From contig NZ_JAUSZD010000002.1 of the NCBI RefSeq assembly GCF_030817275.1, positions 8,096,501-8,160,500 on the forward strand: a stretch of DNA of 64,000 nucleotides, in the 5' to 3' direction. Both the position numbers and the translations under genes were made by a program. Origin of the DNA: Paenibacillus sp. V4I7. GTDB lineage: Bacteria > Bacillota > Bacilli > Paenibacillales > NBRC-103111. The notes beneath the pieces were generated by a model. That model was given only the letters and a program-made list of their open reading frames with translations, was not told the origin of the DNA and made no database searches. The first letter of the stretch is position 1. Each line of letters opens with the position of its first letter. This document shows, in pieces, positions 19,093 through 28,436 of the stretch.

Positions 19093-20265
19093 TTACATCC
19101 CTTCTTGAACCACATTTTGGTTGATAAGACCGGTTTCCGGTATGGAGGCATTAACCATAATACGGAATTCCGCATCCTTAAAATAATCCTCCCAGTTGGC
19201 TTCAAATCGGGTTTTCCAAGCATGAGGATGTTTTCGCCAAACGATTAAACCGAGTTGGGCGGAATCCGTCCCTTCTTTTTGCATCTGATTAATAGTAGCT
19301 AGTATGGACTTCTTAACTTGCACCGAAAACTTCCTTTCAATCTTATGAATTAACTCTGATTTGTTAAGATCAAGCTTGGATAAATCCTCGCGAACCGCTC
19401 CAACAGCATCTACAACAAGCTCGAAAACAACCTTGTCATCTTGCAGCTTAGGCTTAATTTTGGTGTGTCCTTCCGTCACTAAAATGGAAATATCTTTACC
19501 TGGTTCCATAGGGAAGGTGAGTAGATGCTCCTTTACTTGGTCTCGGAGCCACATAAGTCCATCTGCTTCTTGCTTCGTATAAATGCCAACCAAGCGGTTG
19601 CCCTTAAACTGAGCATAGCCAAACGCCTGAATTTCTTGTGAAGGCTCTTTGGCGACTTGTCCCTCTTTAGGTTCGAAATAATTCATGATGGGGTCGCTAT
19701 TAAAGCTTAAGGCTATGCCAATATCCTTTGTTGAGGTGGCCATAGACTGGCGTGACTTCGTTAGTTCACGAATCGTCTCAGCAGGAAAGCGTTCGAACTT
19801 AGGATCCGTGTTTAATAGGTCATAGCCTTTGCCTTTGGTCAAGACAAGGTAGGTGGTCAAACGGCTCTCCGGCGACCGGGGGACAACATCGAATAAAGTA
19901 TCAATGCCTTTCTTGGCAAACTTCTCACCTATGACAATCGTTCGCCGATGGGAGAGAAATATTCTGCGGGACATGCGCATCTGCAGTTTACTTGTGGCTT
20001 CGCGCAGCGTTGATCCTACTTCCGAATCAATGTAATAGCTTTTGCCTCCAGACGTCCCTCCTCCACCGCCGCTGGCACCACCCATTGAACCAGGGAGCGG
20101 TAACATATAGGCAATACGATATTTGCCGTTATCCTCCAAATCCACGGATGAGGATAACACAAAAGCAATATCGTTGGTCTCTGTTCGATCCCAACATCCA
20201 GTTAGGTATGTCAAGATAAGGGGCATCGTCATCACGAGCTTGAATAGATGCTTATGATGTGCCAT
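19093..20265 (-). CDS. GerAC-family germination lipoprotein
   Basis: A 390-residue lipoprotein subunit of the germinant receptor. The signal peptide ends with a lipobox, YLTGC, placing the lipidated cysteine at residue 24. The mature protein begins WDRTETNDIAFVLSS, characteristic of Ger(x)C proteins, and has the three-domain length of the family. A Gly/Ser-rich insert (about residues 60-75) is unusual but small. The start is ATG 20265, with GGAGGG 8 bases upstream, overlapping the end of the gerAA gene by 14 bp; an upstream in-frame start at 20304 has no such site. Confidence 0.92.
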   Translation of the reverse strand: MAHHKHLFKLVMTMPLILTYLTGCWDRTETNDIAFVLSSSVDLEDNGKYRIAYMLPLPGSMGGASGGGGGTSGGKSYYIDSEVGSTLREATSKLQMRMSRRIFLSHRRTIVIGEKFAKKGIDTLFDVVPRSPESRLTTYLVLTKGKGYDLLNTDPKFERFPAETIRELTKSRQSMATSTKDIGIALSFNSDPIMNYFEPKEGQVAKEPSQEIQAFGYAQFKGNRLVGIYTKQEADGLMWLRDQVKEHLLTFPMEPGKDISILVTEGHTKIKPKLQDDKVVFELVVDAVGAVREDLSKLDLNKSELIHKIERKFSVQVKKSILATINQMQKEGTDSAQLGLIVWRKHPHAWKTRFEANWEDYFKDAEFRIMVNASIPETGLINQNVVQEGM

Positions 20266-21928
20266 TAGGCTTGCCCTCCTCACTTGCTTTATGCTCGTGT
20301 TCAATGTTACTGCCGTCTATGCCTCCGTCCTTCTTGATTTGTTGAGGCAGCTTGCTGTCCATACGTTGTGTATCTTGGACACTCATGAATTCGGGACGTT
20401 TCTCCATCTGCCACAAAGGAGCGCGAATGAGCACATCCTTCAAATCCGTAGCGGATAAAGGTCCAAGCGGTGATAAGTAAGGAACTCCGAAGGAGCGCAG
20501 ATTCGCCATATGGCCAATTAAAATCATCAAAGAGAAGAAGATGCCATAGAAGCCGAACAGGGACCCAGCCATGAGAATAGGAAAGCGCATCATACGAACA
20601 GCAATAGCTCCGTTAAAACGCGGGATCGTGAAGGACGCAATGCCTGTAATCGATACGACGATAACCATGGGAGCCGAAACGATCCCTGCTTGAACAGCAG
20701 CTTGTCCTACGACGAGGGCACCTAAGATAGAGACGGCGGAACCGACAGCTTTGGGTAAGCGGACGCCAGCTTCCCGTAAAGCCTCAAATGTGATCTCCAT
20801 AATTAAGGCTTCAACAACGGCTGGAAACGGGATTGCCTCTCTGGAGGCAGCAACGCTTAGCATCAAAGCAGTTGGTAGTAGTTCTTGATGGTACGTCGTT
20901 ATGGCAACGTACAGTGCTGGTGTCGTGAGTGAGAGGAAAAGAAAAACGTAACGGAGCATCCGTAAGAACGCACCGATTTGAAATCGTTCATAATAATCCT
21001 CACTCGTTTGCATAACCTGTATGAATACGAAGGGAACGATAAGCACAAAGGGGGTTCCATCAGTGAGGATGGCCACCCGTCCTTGCAGCAAAGCAGCGGC
21101 CACGACATCTGGGCGCTCCGTATATTGAATTTGCGGAAAGGGAGAATAGACATTGTCTTGAATCAGCTCCTCGATCATGCCCGATTCCAAAATAGCATCG
21201 ATCTTGATTTGCTCAATCCGCTTGACTACTTCCTCAATAAGGGAGGGCATTGCCAAGTCGTCGAGATAGCAAATGACAAGAGCAGTATTGCTCTCTTTGC
21301 CGACGCTCATGGATTTCATCTTCAATCTGGGTGTCTTTAATTTGCGGCGGATCATAGAGGTGTTCGTGCGAATGCTCTCCACGAACCCTTCTTTCGGTCC
21401 GCGTACGACCGTTTCCGTCTCCGGCTCGCCAACGGAGCGCTTCTCTGTACCGCGAATACCAAGCAGAATGGCTTTCGCGTTGCCTTCCACGAGCAGGGCG
21501 GTGTCCCCGCCCAAAACAGAAACGAGCAGGTCCCCGTAATTATCGGAGATCTGTGTCTGAGACACCGGCAGTATCGTACCTACGATGCGGTCAATCGCTG
21601 TTTGGCCGCCACCCAGAATCATTAACGATTTCATTGTTTCGTTGAGCAGTTGGGTGTTGGTGAGCCCATCCACGAAGAGAAGCATTGCCGGAATGTTCGG
21701 CTCAATCTCGAATTCACGGACGACAACATCAGAGCAGTCCTGAAACATGGCTTTAATAAATTTATGATTTTCATGTAATAGAAGTGATATTTTAGTCTGC
21801 TTAAGCTCTTCGATGAAGTGATAGTCTAACGAATCACTAAGCTCAGAATGTTCATCATTCTCACCCGTCCTGTCTGATGGGCGTTTACGCAGGATACTTT
21901 TCATCAATTGTTTGGATGCTTTAACCAT
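20252..21928 (-). CDS. GerAA-family spore germination protein
   Basis: A 558-residue first gene of the germination operon. The N-terminal about 290 residues are the soluble GerA domain (DCSDVVVREFEIE, LGIRGTEKRSVGEPETE, IRRKLKTPRLK). About five membrane helices follow (LFLSLTTPALYVAITTYHQ, ALMLSVAASREAIPFPAVVE, GALVVGQAAVQAGIVS), then a soluble charged tail. Expression is expected in the forespore under sigma-G, but I saw no convincing promoter. The 3' end overlaps the gerAC gene, which suggests coupled translation. Confidence 0.94.
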   Translation of the reverse strand: MVKASKQLMKSILRKRPSDRTGENDEHSELSDSLDYHFIEELKQTKISLLLHENHKFIKAMFQDCSDVVVREFEIEPNIPAMLLFVDGLTNTQLLNETMKSLMILGGGQTAIDRIVGTILPVSQTQISDNYGDLLVSVLGGDTALLVEGNAKAILLGIRGTEKRSVGEPETETVVRGPKEGFVESIRTNTSMIRRKLKTPRLKMKSMSVGKESNTALVICYLDDLAMPSLIEEVVKRIEQIKIDAILESGMIEELIQDNVYSPFPQIQYTERPDVVAAALLQGRVAILTDGTPFVLIVPFVFIQVMQTSEDYYERFQIGAFLRMLRYVFLFLSLTTPALYVAITTYHQELLPTALMLSVAASREAIPFPAVVEALIMEITFEALREAGVRLPKAVGSAVSILGALVVGQAAVQAGIVSAPMVIVVSITGIASFTIPRFNGAIAVRMMRFPILMAGSLFGFYGIFFSLMILIGHMANLRSFGVPYLSPLGPLSATDLKDVLIRAPLWQMEKRPEFMSVQDTQRMDSKLPQQIKKDGGIDGSNIEHEHKASEEGKPNGTS

Positions 21929-22122
21929 GCGAGGGCCCTCCTGCCGCGATCTGGATGAAGATTATAGGAATGCGTTTCCTATTTTTCTCGAAATGAAAGG
22001 ATTTTATTACGAAAGTTGGAAAATTTTATTCAGTCGAGCCCAGACTGTTGGAGGGGTATAGATGAGAAGCCCTTGGCAAAAGCTATCATGATAAGAAATT
22101 GCGGGGAAATTTTCGCGCAAAT

Positions 22123-23613
22123 ATGACGCTCGTTCTTAACGGTGGCGTAAATCGTTTATCTTTTTTGGTAGAGGAGATGGAGCTTTTGTTGTGGGTTGTC
22201 ATACTACTACTGCTATTCATCTTTCAGACCGCAACGATTTTGATCGGCGAATATAAACGACCAGCTAAAACAGTAGCCTGGCTGCTCGTTTTGTTTATTT
22301 TTCCAATCATCGGATTTATCATGTACTATTTCTTAGCTAAGGAATATACCCAAAGGAAAATGGTTCGGCGCAAAGGACGTCGTAAGATGGATGAAATTAA
22401 ACATCAATGGATGTATAAGGAATCGGCTGCGATTGCGAACAATGCGGGGAAATATCAGCTGTTCGAAGAGCCGCGTCTTTGTGGACTGCTTCATAACATT
22501 CCGGGTTCCCCCATTACTCAGAAGAATCGAGTTGAAGTGTTGACCAATGGGGAAGTCACTTACGAGGCTATGATAAAGGCGATTGAACAGGCGAAAAGTC
22601 ATATACATTTTGAGTTTTATACCATCAAACATGATGAAACCGGTTTGAGATTTCAAGAAGTTCTGATCCGTAAGGCGAAGGAGGGTGTCAAGGTTAGAGT
22701 TATTTATGATGGGGTAGGGAGCTATACGCTTTCTACGGCTTACATAAATAAGTTTAAGCAAGCTGGGGTTGAAGTGCATCCTTTTTTGCGGCCGCTCATT
22801 GCCTTCTTCGATAAACGAATGAACTATCGCAATCATCGGAAAATTATTGTTGTTGACGGCTTGGTGGGGTTCGTTGGCGGTATTAATATTGCCGATGAGT
22901 ACTTGGGGAAAGATCGAGAGCTAGGTTTCTGGCGGGATACCCATCTGATGCTGCATGGTGATTCGGTGTATTACTTGCAGCAGACTTTTATGACAGACTG
23001 GATGTTCGTTAGCGGGGAGCGATTGGCTGAAGAATCGTTATTTCCTGAGCATAATGAACCGCAAGCCTCGTTGGCCCAGGTTATTTCGAGCGGTCCAGAT
23101 GCCCACTGGGATGCTATTCAGGAGATGTTCTTCGCAGGTATTATAGCAGCTAAGAAGCGAATTTACATGACAACGCCATACTTTATTCCGGATCCCAGTA
23201 TCACTATGGCACTCAAAACAGCGGTAATCAGCGGTGTCGATGTCCGTATTATTCTCCCTTATAAGTCAGATTCCCAAATTGTTCAGTACGCATCGCGATC
23301 CTATCTGCTTGAGCTGATGCAGGCGGGGGTTCAGTTCTATTTATATCGCAAAGGTTTCATGCACGCCAAGGTCATGATTATTGACCACTTAATGTCTACA
23401 GTAGGTACGGCGAACGTGGATATGCGCAGCTTTTTCAGCAACTTTGAATTGAATGCCGTGATGTTTAATAAGGATGTTATTGAGCGCTTAGAGACTGACT
23501 TTTTAATGGATTTGAAGGACAGTGTTGAATTGAAATTAGCCGAATTTGAGATGAGATCTCGGATGGAGAAGGGGAAGGAAGTTATTGCCCGGTTGTTATC
23601 CCCTTTGTTCTGA
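22123..23613 (+). CDS. cls: Cardiolipin synthase
   Basis: A phospholipase-D-superfamily enzyme that joins phosphatidylglycerol molecules to make cardiolipin. It has two N-terminal membrane helices (ELLLWVVILLLLFIFQ; VAWLLVLFIFPIIGFIMYYF) and two HKD motifs, YRNHRKIIVVDG near the middle and MHAKVMIIDH near the C terminus. The start is uncertain. ATG 22123 has GGGGAA about 14 bases upstream (496 residues). ATG 22177 gives the N terminus closest to Bacillus ClsA but its ribosome site is too close. An in-frame TTG at 22099 is less likely. The gene is monocistronic and convergent with the LigD-polymerase gene. Confidence 0.9.
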   Translation: MTLVLNGGVNRLSFLVEEMELLLWVVILLLLFIFQTATILIGEYKRPAKTVAWLLVLFIFPIIGFIMYYFLAKEYTQRKMVRRKGRRKMDEIKHQWMYKESAAIANNAGKYQLFEEPRLCGLLHNIPGSPITQKNRVEVLTNGEVTYEAMIKAIEQAKSHIHFEFYTIKHDETGLRFQEVLIRKAKEGVKVRVIYDGVGSYTLSTAYINKFKQAGVEVHPFLRPLIAFFDKRMNYRNHRKIIVVDGLVGFVGGINIADEYLGKDRELGFWRDTHLMLHGDSVYYLQQTFMTDWMFVSGERLAEESLFPEHNEPQASLAQVISSGPDAHWDAIQEMFFAGIIAAKKRIYMTTPYFIPDPSITMALKTAVISGVDVRIILPYKSDSQIVQYASRSYLLELMQAGVQFYLYRKGFMHAKVMIIDHLMSTVGTANVDMRSFFSNFELNAVMFNKDVIERLETDFLMDLKDSVELKLAEFEMRSRMEKGKEVIARLLSPLF

Positions 23614-23641
23614 TAGCGTAATTCTGTCAAAGGCTATTATA

Positions 23642-24526
23642 TTATTTAAGACGCTCTAAGATGGCGTTCAAATTTTGTAGGGGAACCTTCTCAATCAGGT
23701 CACCATACGTTCTCAATCGGTTCATCACCGTATGTAGGTTGAAATCACGAATATTAGGATGAAGCTCAACCTCTTTCCATAACAGGGGGGTGGAAACGGA
23801 GGCGTCCTTTCTGGCGCGCGGTGTATAAGGTGCGGATAATGTTTTTCCATACCAGTGCTGCAGGTAGTCTACGTAGATTTTATCGCCGCGATTTTTCTTG
23901 AACCTTTCGATGGTAAAAAGATTGGGATACTTCTTCACGACAAAGGCGCCAATAAAATGACCGATACGGCGAAGCTGTTCAAATGTGTAGCCATGCTGAA
24001 TCGGGATGTAGATCTGAACACCTGTAGCGCCTGAGGTTTTGGGAACCGACTGTATATGCAGGGAATCTAACACTTCTCCAATGATGTAGGCAGCCTCCAT
24101 AATACGCGGCTCTTCCTCTAGTGAAGGATCGATATCGATCACCCATTCTGCTGGCAGCGTCTCGCCAATACGGTGGAAGGATGGATGAAACTCCAAGCAA
24201 GCCAAATTGCCCAGCCAAATTAGGGTGGATAACGAGTCTAGATTGATGTAATTAATGCCATCCAACGGCGCCAGCTTCACGAAGCTAGGTACCGGATCGG
24301 GGGCATTTTTTTGATAAAAGGACTTTTCATTATACCCGTTAGGGAAACGAATGGTTGTTAAGTGGCGATTACGGCAATAGCGCAGCAGGAAAGGAGACAA
24401 CTCCGTTAATTTAGCGAGATAATCGGCCTTGGTAATGCCCGTTTCAGCCCATAAAAGCTTGTTTGGGTTCGTAATAGTCAGCTCATGCCCTTCCACGAGC
24501 AGTGTTCCTTTGGTTGTGACCGCCAT
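23642..24526 (-). CDS. ligD: LigD-type NHEJ polymerase/primase domain protein
   Basis: A 294-residue stand-alone polymerase domain of the LigD (archaeo-eukaryotic primase) family. Visible are the opening LTNPNKLLWAETGITKADYL, the metal-binding aspartates in EWVIDIDPS, and the conserved FLGALVVKKYP-like and TIERFKKNRGDKIYVDYLQ segments. It fills ends with nucleotides during non-homologous end joining. The ligase and Ku genes are about 15 kb away at 38952-40846, so the three activities fused in Mycobacterium or Pseudomonas LigD/Ku operons are encoded separately here. The B. subtilis LigD combines ligase and polymerase in one protein. Confidence 0.9.
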   Translation of the reverse strand: MAVTTKGTLLVEGHELTITNPNKLLWAETGITKADYLAKLTELSPFLLRYCRNRHLTTIRFPNGYNEKSFYQKNAPDPVPSFVKLAPLDGINYINLDSLSTLIWLGNLACLEFHPSFHRIGETLPAEWVIDIDPSLEEEPRIMEAAYIIGEVLDSLHIQSVPKTSGATGVQIYIPIQHGYTFEQLRRIGHFIGAFVVKKYPNLFTIERFKKNRGDKIYVDYLQHWYGKTLSAPYTPRARKDASVSTPLLWKEVELHPNIRDFNLHTVMNRLRTYGDLIEKVPLQNLNAILERLK

Positions 24527-24624
24527 GTAAATTCGTCCCTCCTAATATGGATTTACATCCGATTATTCCCTGTGGGGAGGGATCTCAAACTTATACGGCC
24601 TGTTGAAAGGTAATGAAATTATGC

Positions 24625-24653
24625 TTGACAAAAAGTTGGATTAACATGATAAT
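24625..24653 (+). promoter_or_regulatory. Near-consensus sigma-A promoter of the nitroreductase gene
   Basis: TTGACA (24625-24630) and GATAAT (24648-24653) are 17 bp apart, giving 11 of 12 consensus bases, about 108 bp upstream of the start codon. Confidence 0.8.
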
Positions 24654-24727
24654 AATAAAAGTAAATAACATTTAGTAAGTAACACATTAAGTAGAAGGTA
24701 ATTCCTATTTGTATATAAAACTTAATT

Positions 24728-24741
24728 CTATCAGATGATAG
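24728..24741 (+). promoter_or_regulatory. Short palindrome before the nitroreductase ribosome site
   Basis: CTATCAGATGATAG has five-base arms plus flanking pairing and sits 4 bases before the GGAGGAG ribosome site. It could be an operator for a stress regulator; function unknown. Confidence 0.3.
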
Positions 24742-24760
24742 CAACGGAGGAGAGATAAAT

Positions 24761-25360
24761 ATGAGTAACTCATTTTTAGCTGCAGTAAAGGAAAGACGTA
24801 CGTACTATGGACTGAGTAAAGAAGTGGTCGTTTCGAATGAACGCATCCAAGAGATTGTGAACGAGGCTGTGAAACATACACCGTCCTCTTTTAACTCACA
24901 AAGCGCAAGAGTTGTTGTCTTATTCGGCGAGCAATCCGATAAATTGTGGAACATTACGAAGGAAACACTGAGAAAGATCGTACCTGCTGACAGCTTCGCG
25001 CCAACAGAGGAACGTATCGATAGTTTCAAAAGCGGGTATGGAACTGTATTGTTCTTTGAAGATGAGACGACAGTCGAGAATCTGCAAAAGCAATTTGCTG
25101 CTTATGCTGACAATTTCCCGATCTGGTCCAACCAATCCTCAGGCATGCTGCAATTTGTAGTCTGGACGGCACTGGAGCAAGAAGGTCTTGGCGCATCGCT
25201 ACAGCACTACAATCCATTGATCAACGAGGAAGTTACACAAACGTGGAACCTTCCAAGCGAGTGGAAGCTGATTGCCCAAATGCCGTTCGGTAAACCAACC
25301 TTTACACCGGGAGATAAAGAGTTTCAACCGCTTGAAGACCGCGTGAAATTTTTCCAATAA
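24761..25360 (+). CDS. Nitroreductase-family oxidoreductase
   Basis: A 199-residue FMN-dependent oxidoreductase of the short nitroreductase group (COG3560 type, as in copper- or quinone-inducible nitroreductases). The N-terminal FMN-binding VKERRTYYGL, the TPSSFNSQSARVVVL segment, the AALEQEGLGASLQHYNP-like middle (here TALEQEGLGASLQHYNP) and the C-terminal AQMPFGKP are all characteristic. It starts at ATG 24761 after GGAGGAG. A strong promoter and a terminator make it a single-gene unit. Reduction of quinones or nitro-compounds is a family-level inference; a quinone-type dioxygenase gene lies 4.5 kb away. Confidence 0.88.
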   Translation: MSNSFLAAVKERRTYYGLSKEVVVSNERIQEIVNEAVKHTPSSFNSQSARVVVLFGEQSDKLWNITKETLRKIVPADSFAPTEERIDSFKSGYGTVLFFEDETTVENLQKQFAAYADNFPIWSNQSSGMLQFVVWTALEQEGLGASLQHYNPLINEEVTQTWNLPSEWKLIAQMPFGKPTFTPGDKEFQPLEDRVKFFQ

Positions 25361-25390
25361 GAGTAGGTTCATCCATCCTATTCGTTCTTA

Positions 25391-25432
25391 AAAAGCCATC
25401 CCATTCGTCCTTTGACGGTGGGGTGGTTTTTT
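25391..25432 (+). terminator. Terminator after nitroreductase gene
   Basis: CCATCCCA pairs with TGGGGTGG (one wobble) and is followed by a T run. Confidence 0.75.
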
Positions 25433-25515
25433 GCATAAAAGAACAAAACCTGACAGTTGAGTTTTATATGAGCTTAATATAGTGAGAACCGTGACGAGGT
25501 GGGCGTTTGGAGGTT

Positions 25516-26283
25516 GAGAAGTCCATTTCGGCTCTCTCAGCATACATTTGTGGGGTAAAAAGCATCATTCTGGCTTCGAGAAGTCGTTTTCGGACTTCTC
25601 AGCATCACTTAGTTACTTTTGCGGCGATGAGAAGTCCATTTCGGCTCTCTCGGCATACATTTATGGTTAACAAGCATCCTTCTGGCTTCGAGAAGTCGTT
25701 TTCGGACTTCTCAGCAACACTTAGTTACTTTTGCGGCGGTGAGAAGTCCATTTCGGCTCTCTCGGCATACATTTATGGTTAACAAGCATCCTTCTGGCTT
25801 CGAGAAGTCGTTTTCGGACTTCTCAGCAACACTTAGTTACTTTTGCGGCGGTGAGAAGTCCATTTGGGCTCTCTCAGCATACATTTGTGGGGTAACAAGC
25901 ATCATTCTGGCTTCGAGAAGTCGTTTTCGAACTTCTCAGCAACACTTAGTTACTTTTGCGGCGATGAGAAGTCCATTTCGGCTCTCTCGGCATACATTTA
26001 TGGTTAACAAGCATCCTTCTGGCTTCGAGAAGTCGTTTTCGGACTTCTCAGCAACACTTAGTTACTTTTGCGACGGTGAGAAGTCCATTTCGGCTCTCTC
26101 GGCATACATTTGTGGGGTAAGAAGCATCATTCTGGCTTCGAGAAGTCGTTTTCGGACTTCTCAGCAACACTTAGTTACTTTTGCGACGGTGAGAAGTCCA
26201 TTTCGGCTCTCTCGGCATACATTTGTAGTTAACAAGCATCCTTCTACCTTCGAGAAGTCATTTTCGGACTTCTCAGCAAAGGT
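25516..26283. repeat. Tandem hairpin array 1: seven units of 112/113 bp
   Basis: Units begin at 25516, 25629, 25741, 25853, 25966, 26078 and 26191. Each holds hairpin A (GAGAAGTCC, then GCTCTCTC) and, 61 bp later, hairpin B (GAGAAGTC-loop-GACTTCTC, 8-bp stem); the next A starts 51 or 52 bp after B. Two unit subtypes alternate irregularly. The 113-bp form has TGTGGGGTAA before AGCATCATT; the 112-bp form has TATGGTTAAC before AGCATCCTT. Open frames read through it, but the 112/113-bp periods shift frame from unit to unit, so it is not a protein repeat. It occupies most of the 1.2-kb gap between the nitroreductase and PF03640-type genes. Confidence 0.93.
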
Positions 26284-26460
26284 GAGAACTCGAAAACCGA
26301 GCTTTCGCTGAGCAGTGACTGACATTGGACTCGGAAAACGTGCCAAAAAGTAGATAGAACGTGGAAGGTTGTCATTTGAAGGTTGAGAAGTCGATATTCG
26401 AGCTTTCAGCTGAGGTGGAGGGTGTGGCGTAGGTGTGAAAGCTCGAAAACCAAGCCTTCA
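26284..26460. repeat. Degenerate hairpin remnants flanking array 1
   Basis: Related but diverged motifs continue past the array: GAGAACTCG...CGAGCTTTC at 26284, GAGAAGTCG...CGAGCTTTC at 26385, and GAAAGCTCG at 26437, 52 bp further. Stems are imperfect. They look like decayed units of the same repeat type. Confidence 0.55.
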
Positions 26461-26595
26461 TCACATGCAGCACTTTTCTTGGTAACGTTTTGTCGCTTAA
26501 AAATAAATAAATGTCCACCTCTTCACAAACGGTAAAACCGCTTGCAGCTCCACGTCGTTACCTTAGATAGAAAATTTAAGGAGGAGTAATCGAGC

Positions 26596-28278
26596 ATGGG
26601 TAATTTTAAAAAAGTATGGGTATCTTCCCTAGTGTTACTAGGTCTTATGGCGGGAGTGACGGCTCTATCAGCTGTCGCGGCTGAGCCTCTGAAGGTCAAA
26701 TCCGAAACGGATATAGCTGGGGATATTGGTATCCTCCAAGGAGAGGGCAATGGGTTAACGGCTGATTACTTAAACAAGCCAACTACAAGGCTGCAAGCCG
26801 CGGTGATGTCCCTAAGATTAAAAGGATTGGAAGCCGAAGCGTTAGCTTTCACCGGAACGACTAGCTTTAAGGATGCTAGCGGCGTTTCCAAAGAGAACCA
26901 AGCAATTCTAGGTTATTTGAAAGCGAATCCAGGGCTAGGCTGGCAAGGAACTGGAGACGATAAATTCGAACCGCTCGCCGGAATTACTGCGCAGCAGTAT
27001 TATAAGGTGCTGTTGGAATCACTAGGTTACACACAAGGCACGGATTTCGAGTACGCGAACGTATTTACCTTTGCCGGGAAAAATGGCTTATCGAAGATAG
27101 CTAATGTGAAGCAATTCAAAAACTTACATATCGCTACAGCAACCATCGAAGCTCTGAAGGTGCCAATCAAAGGAACTACGAAAACGCTAGGTGCCGATTT
27201 GGCGGATAAAGGTAAAATCAGTGCGACTAAGCTAGAAGTGCTCGGGAACGCAGAACTCAGCTTGAAGCAAAGCGATACGTTGGGTAGCTATCTAACGGAT
27301 TCCAAAGGAATGACGCTTTACTATTTTACCAAGGATGCAGCAGATGTTAACTCATGTGTGGGTCAATGTTTGACCAACTGGCCGATCTTTAACGGCAATA
27401 ATTTCACGGTTCCTGCTGAGTTTAGCGCAGCGGATTTTAAAGTGTTCGTGCGTGCTGACGGCAAAGAACAACTAACCTATAAGGGTTGGCCTTTATACTA
27501 CTTCGTCAAGGATCAAAAAGCCGGAGATACCACAGGAGATAACGTTGGTAAGGTCTGGTTCGTTATTAAACCCTCGAACGGCGGGGTGGCGCTAGGCACC
27601 AAAACCGATCTAGGCAATTATTTGACAGATGCAAACGGTATGGCACTCTACTACTATGATAAAGATACGAAGGGCGTCAGCAATTGCTCCGGCAAATGCT
27701 TGGAGAAATGGCCATTATTCTACGCACCGAATATTGCGCCTCCAACGGGAGTTAATTCTGCAGATTTCGGCACTCTCATTCGTGCAGATGGCAAACTGCA
27801 AACAACGTACAAAGGTTTCCCTCTGTACTATTGGGTGGATGATAAGAAAATGGGGGACACGTTAGGCCAGGATGTTGGTAAAGTCTGGTACGTGATTGAT
27901 CCTGCGAAATTCAGTGGCACCAAGACGGCGAATACATCTGTAAAAACAAGTAAATCGGATGCTCTTGGCACATATTTGGTGGATGCAAATGGTATGGCTT
28001 TGTACTTGTTTACGAAAGATAAAGCGGACCCTAACTCTTGTGTTGGCCAATGTTTGGTTAACTGGCCGATCTTCTATGATGCGGACCTTACGGTTTCCTC
28101 GGATCTAGCTAGCAGCGATTTCGGTACCCTTACTCGAAACGATGGCACGAAACAAAGCACCTATAAAGGCTGGCCGCTTTACTACTGGATCAAAGATCAC
28201 AACCCCGGTGAAACAACGGGGCAAAATGTAGGAAAGGTCTGGTTCGTCCTCGATCCAGCTCAAACCACAGCAAGATAA
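26596..28278 (+). CDS. Secreted protein with three PF03640-type (YxFxxD) repeat modules
   Basis: A 560-residue exported protein with a signal peptide (positive start, hydrophobic stretch to about residue 28, cut near AVAAEP). Residues 35-130 look like a degenerate SLH-type region. Three modules of about 110 residues follow, starting near 229, 338 and 455. Each has LG-YL-DxxGM-LYxFTKD, a disulphide-like Cys pair (SCVGQCLTNWP), a YKGWPLYYF motif and a GKVWFVI end, as in the COG4315 'secreted repeat of unknown function'. The start has AAGGAGG upstream. ECF sigma and anti-sigma genes lie just downstream. No enzymatic role is known; a surface or redox role is speculation. Confidence 0.82.
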   Translation: MGNFKKVWVSSLVLLGLMAGVTALSAVAAEPLKVKSETDIAGDIGILQGEGNGLTADYLNKPTTRLQAAVMSLRLKGLEAEALAFTGTTSFKDASGVSKENQAILGYLKANPGLGWQGTGDDKFEPLAGITAQQYYKVLLESLGYTQGTDFEYANVFTFAGKNGLSKIANVKQFKNLHIATATIEALKVPIKGTTKTLGADLADKGKISATKLEVLGNAELSLKQSDTLGSYLTDSKGMTLYYFTKDAADVNSCVGQCLTNWPIFNGNNFTVPAEFSAADFKVFVRADGKEQLTYKGWPLYYFVKDQKAGDTTGDNVGKVWFVIKPSNGGVALGTKTDLGNYLTDANGMALYYYDKDTKGVSNCSGKCLEKWPLFYAPNIAPPTGVNSADFGTLIRADGKLQTTYKGFPLYYWVDDKKMGDTLGQDVGKVWYVIDPAKFSGTKTANTSVKTSKSDALGTYLVDANGMALYLFTKDKADPNSCVGQCLVNWPIFYDADLTVSSDLASSDFGTLTRNDGTKQSTYKGWPLYYWIKDHNPGETTGQNVGKVWFVLDPAQTTAR

Positions 28279-28306
28279 CTTTCCTTGTCAACCCTGTAGG
28301 TTTATT

Positions 28307-28353
28307 GCGCTCCAACATGCTGGCAGATTCAGCGACGTTGGGGCGCTATTTTT
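28307..28353 (+). terminator. Terminator after the repeat-module gene
   Basis: GCGCTCCAAC at 28307-28316 pairs with GTTGGGGCGC at 28337-28346 (one wobble), followed by ATTTTT. Confidence 0.75.
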
Positions 28354-28436
28354 CTATAAAGCTATTGCCAAGAAGTCTAGCTGGCGATAAGGTAGAAAGA
28401 TAATAAACTTCATTTCGACTCGGGGTGTACCGAATT

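Noticed and set aside
25516..26283. CRISPR array
   Set aside because: Units are near-identical throughout, including the parts that would be spacers. There is no short repeat-unique spacer alternation and no cas gene nearby.
25507..26311. Two overlapping open frames with repeating peptides (e.g. EKSISALSAY) across the array
   Set aside because: The 112/113-bp period changes frame from unit to unit, no ribosome site precedes either frame, and the sequence is built of inverted repeats, so coding is unlikely.
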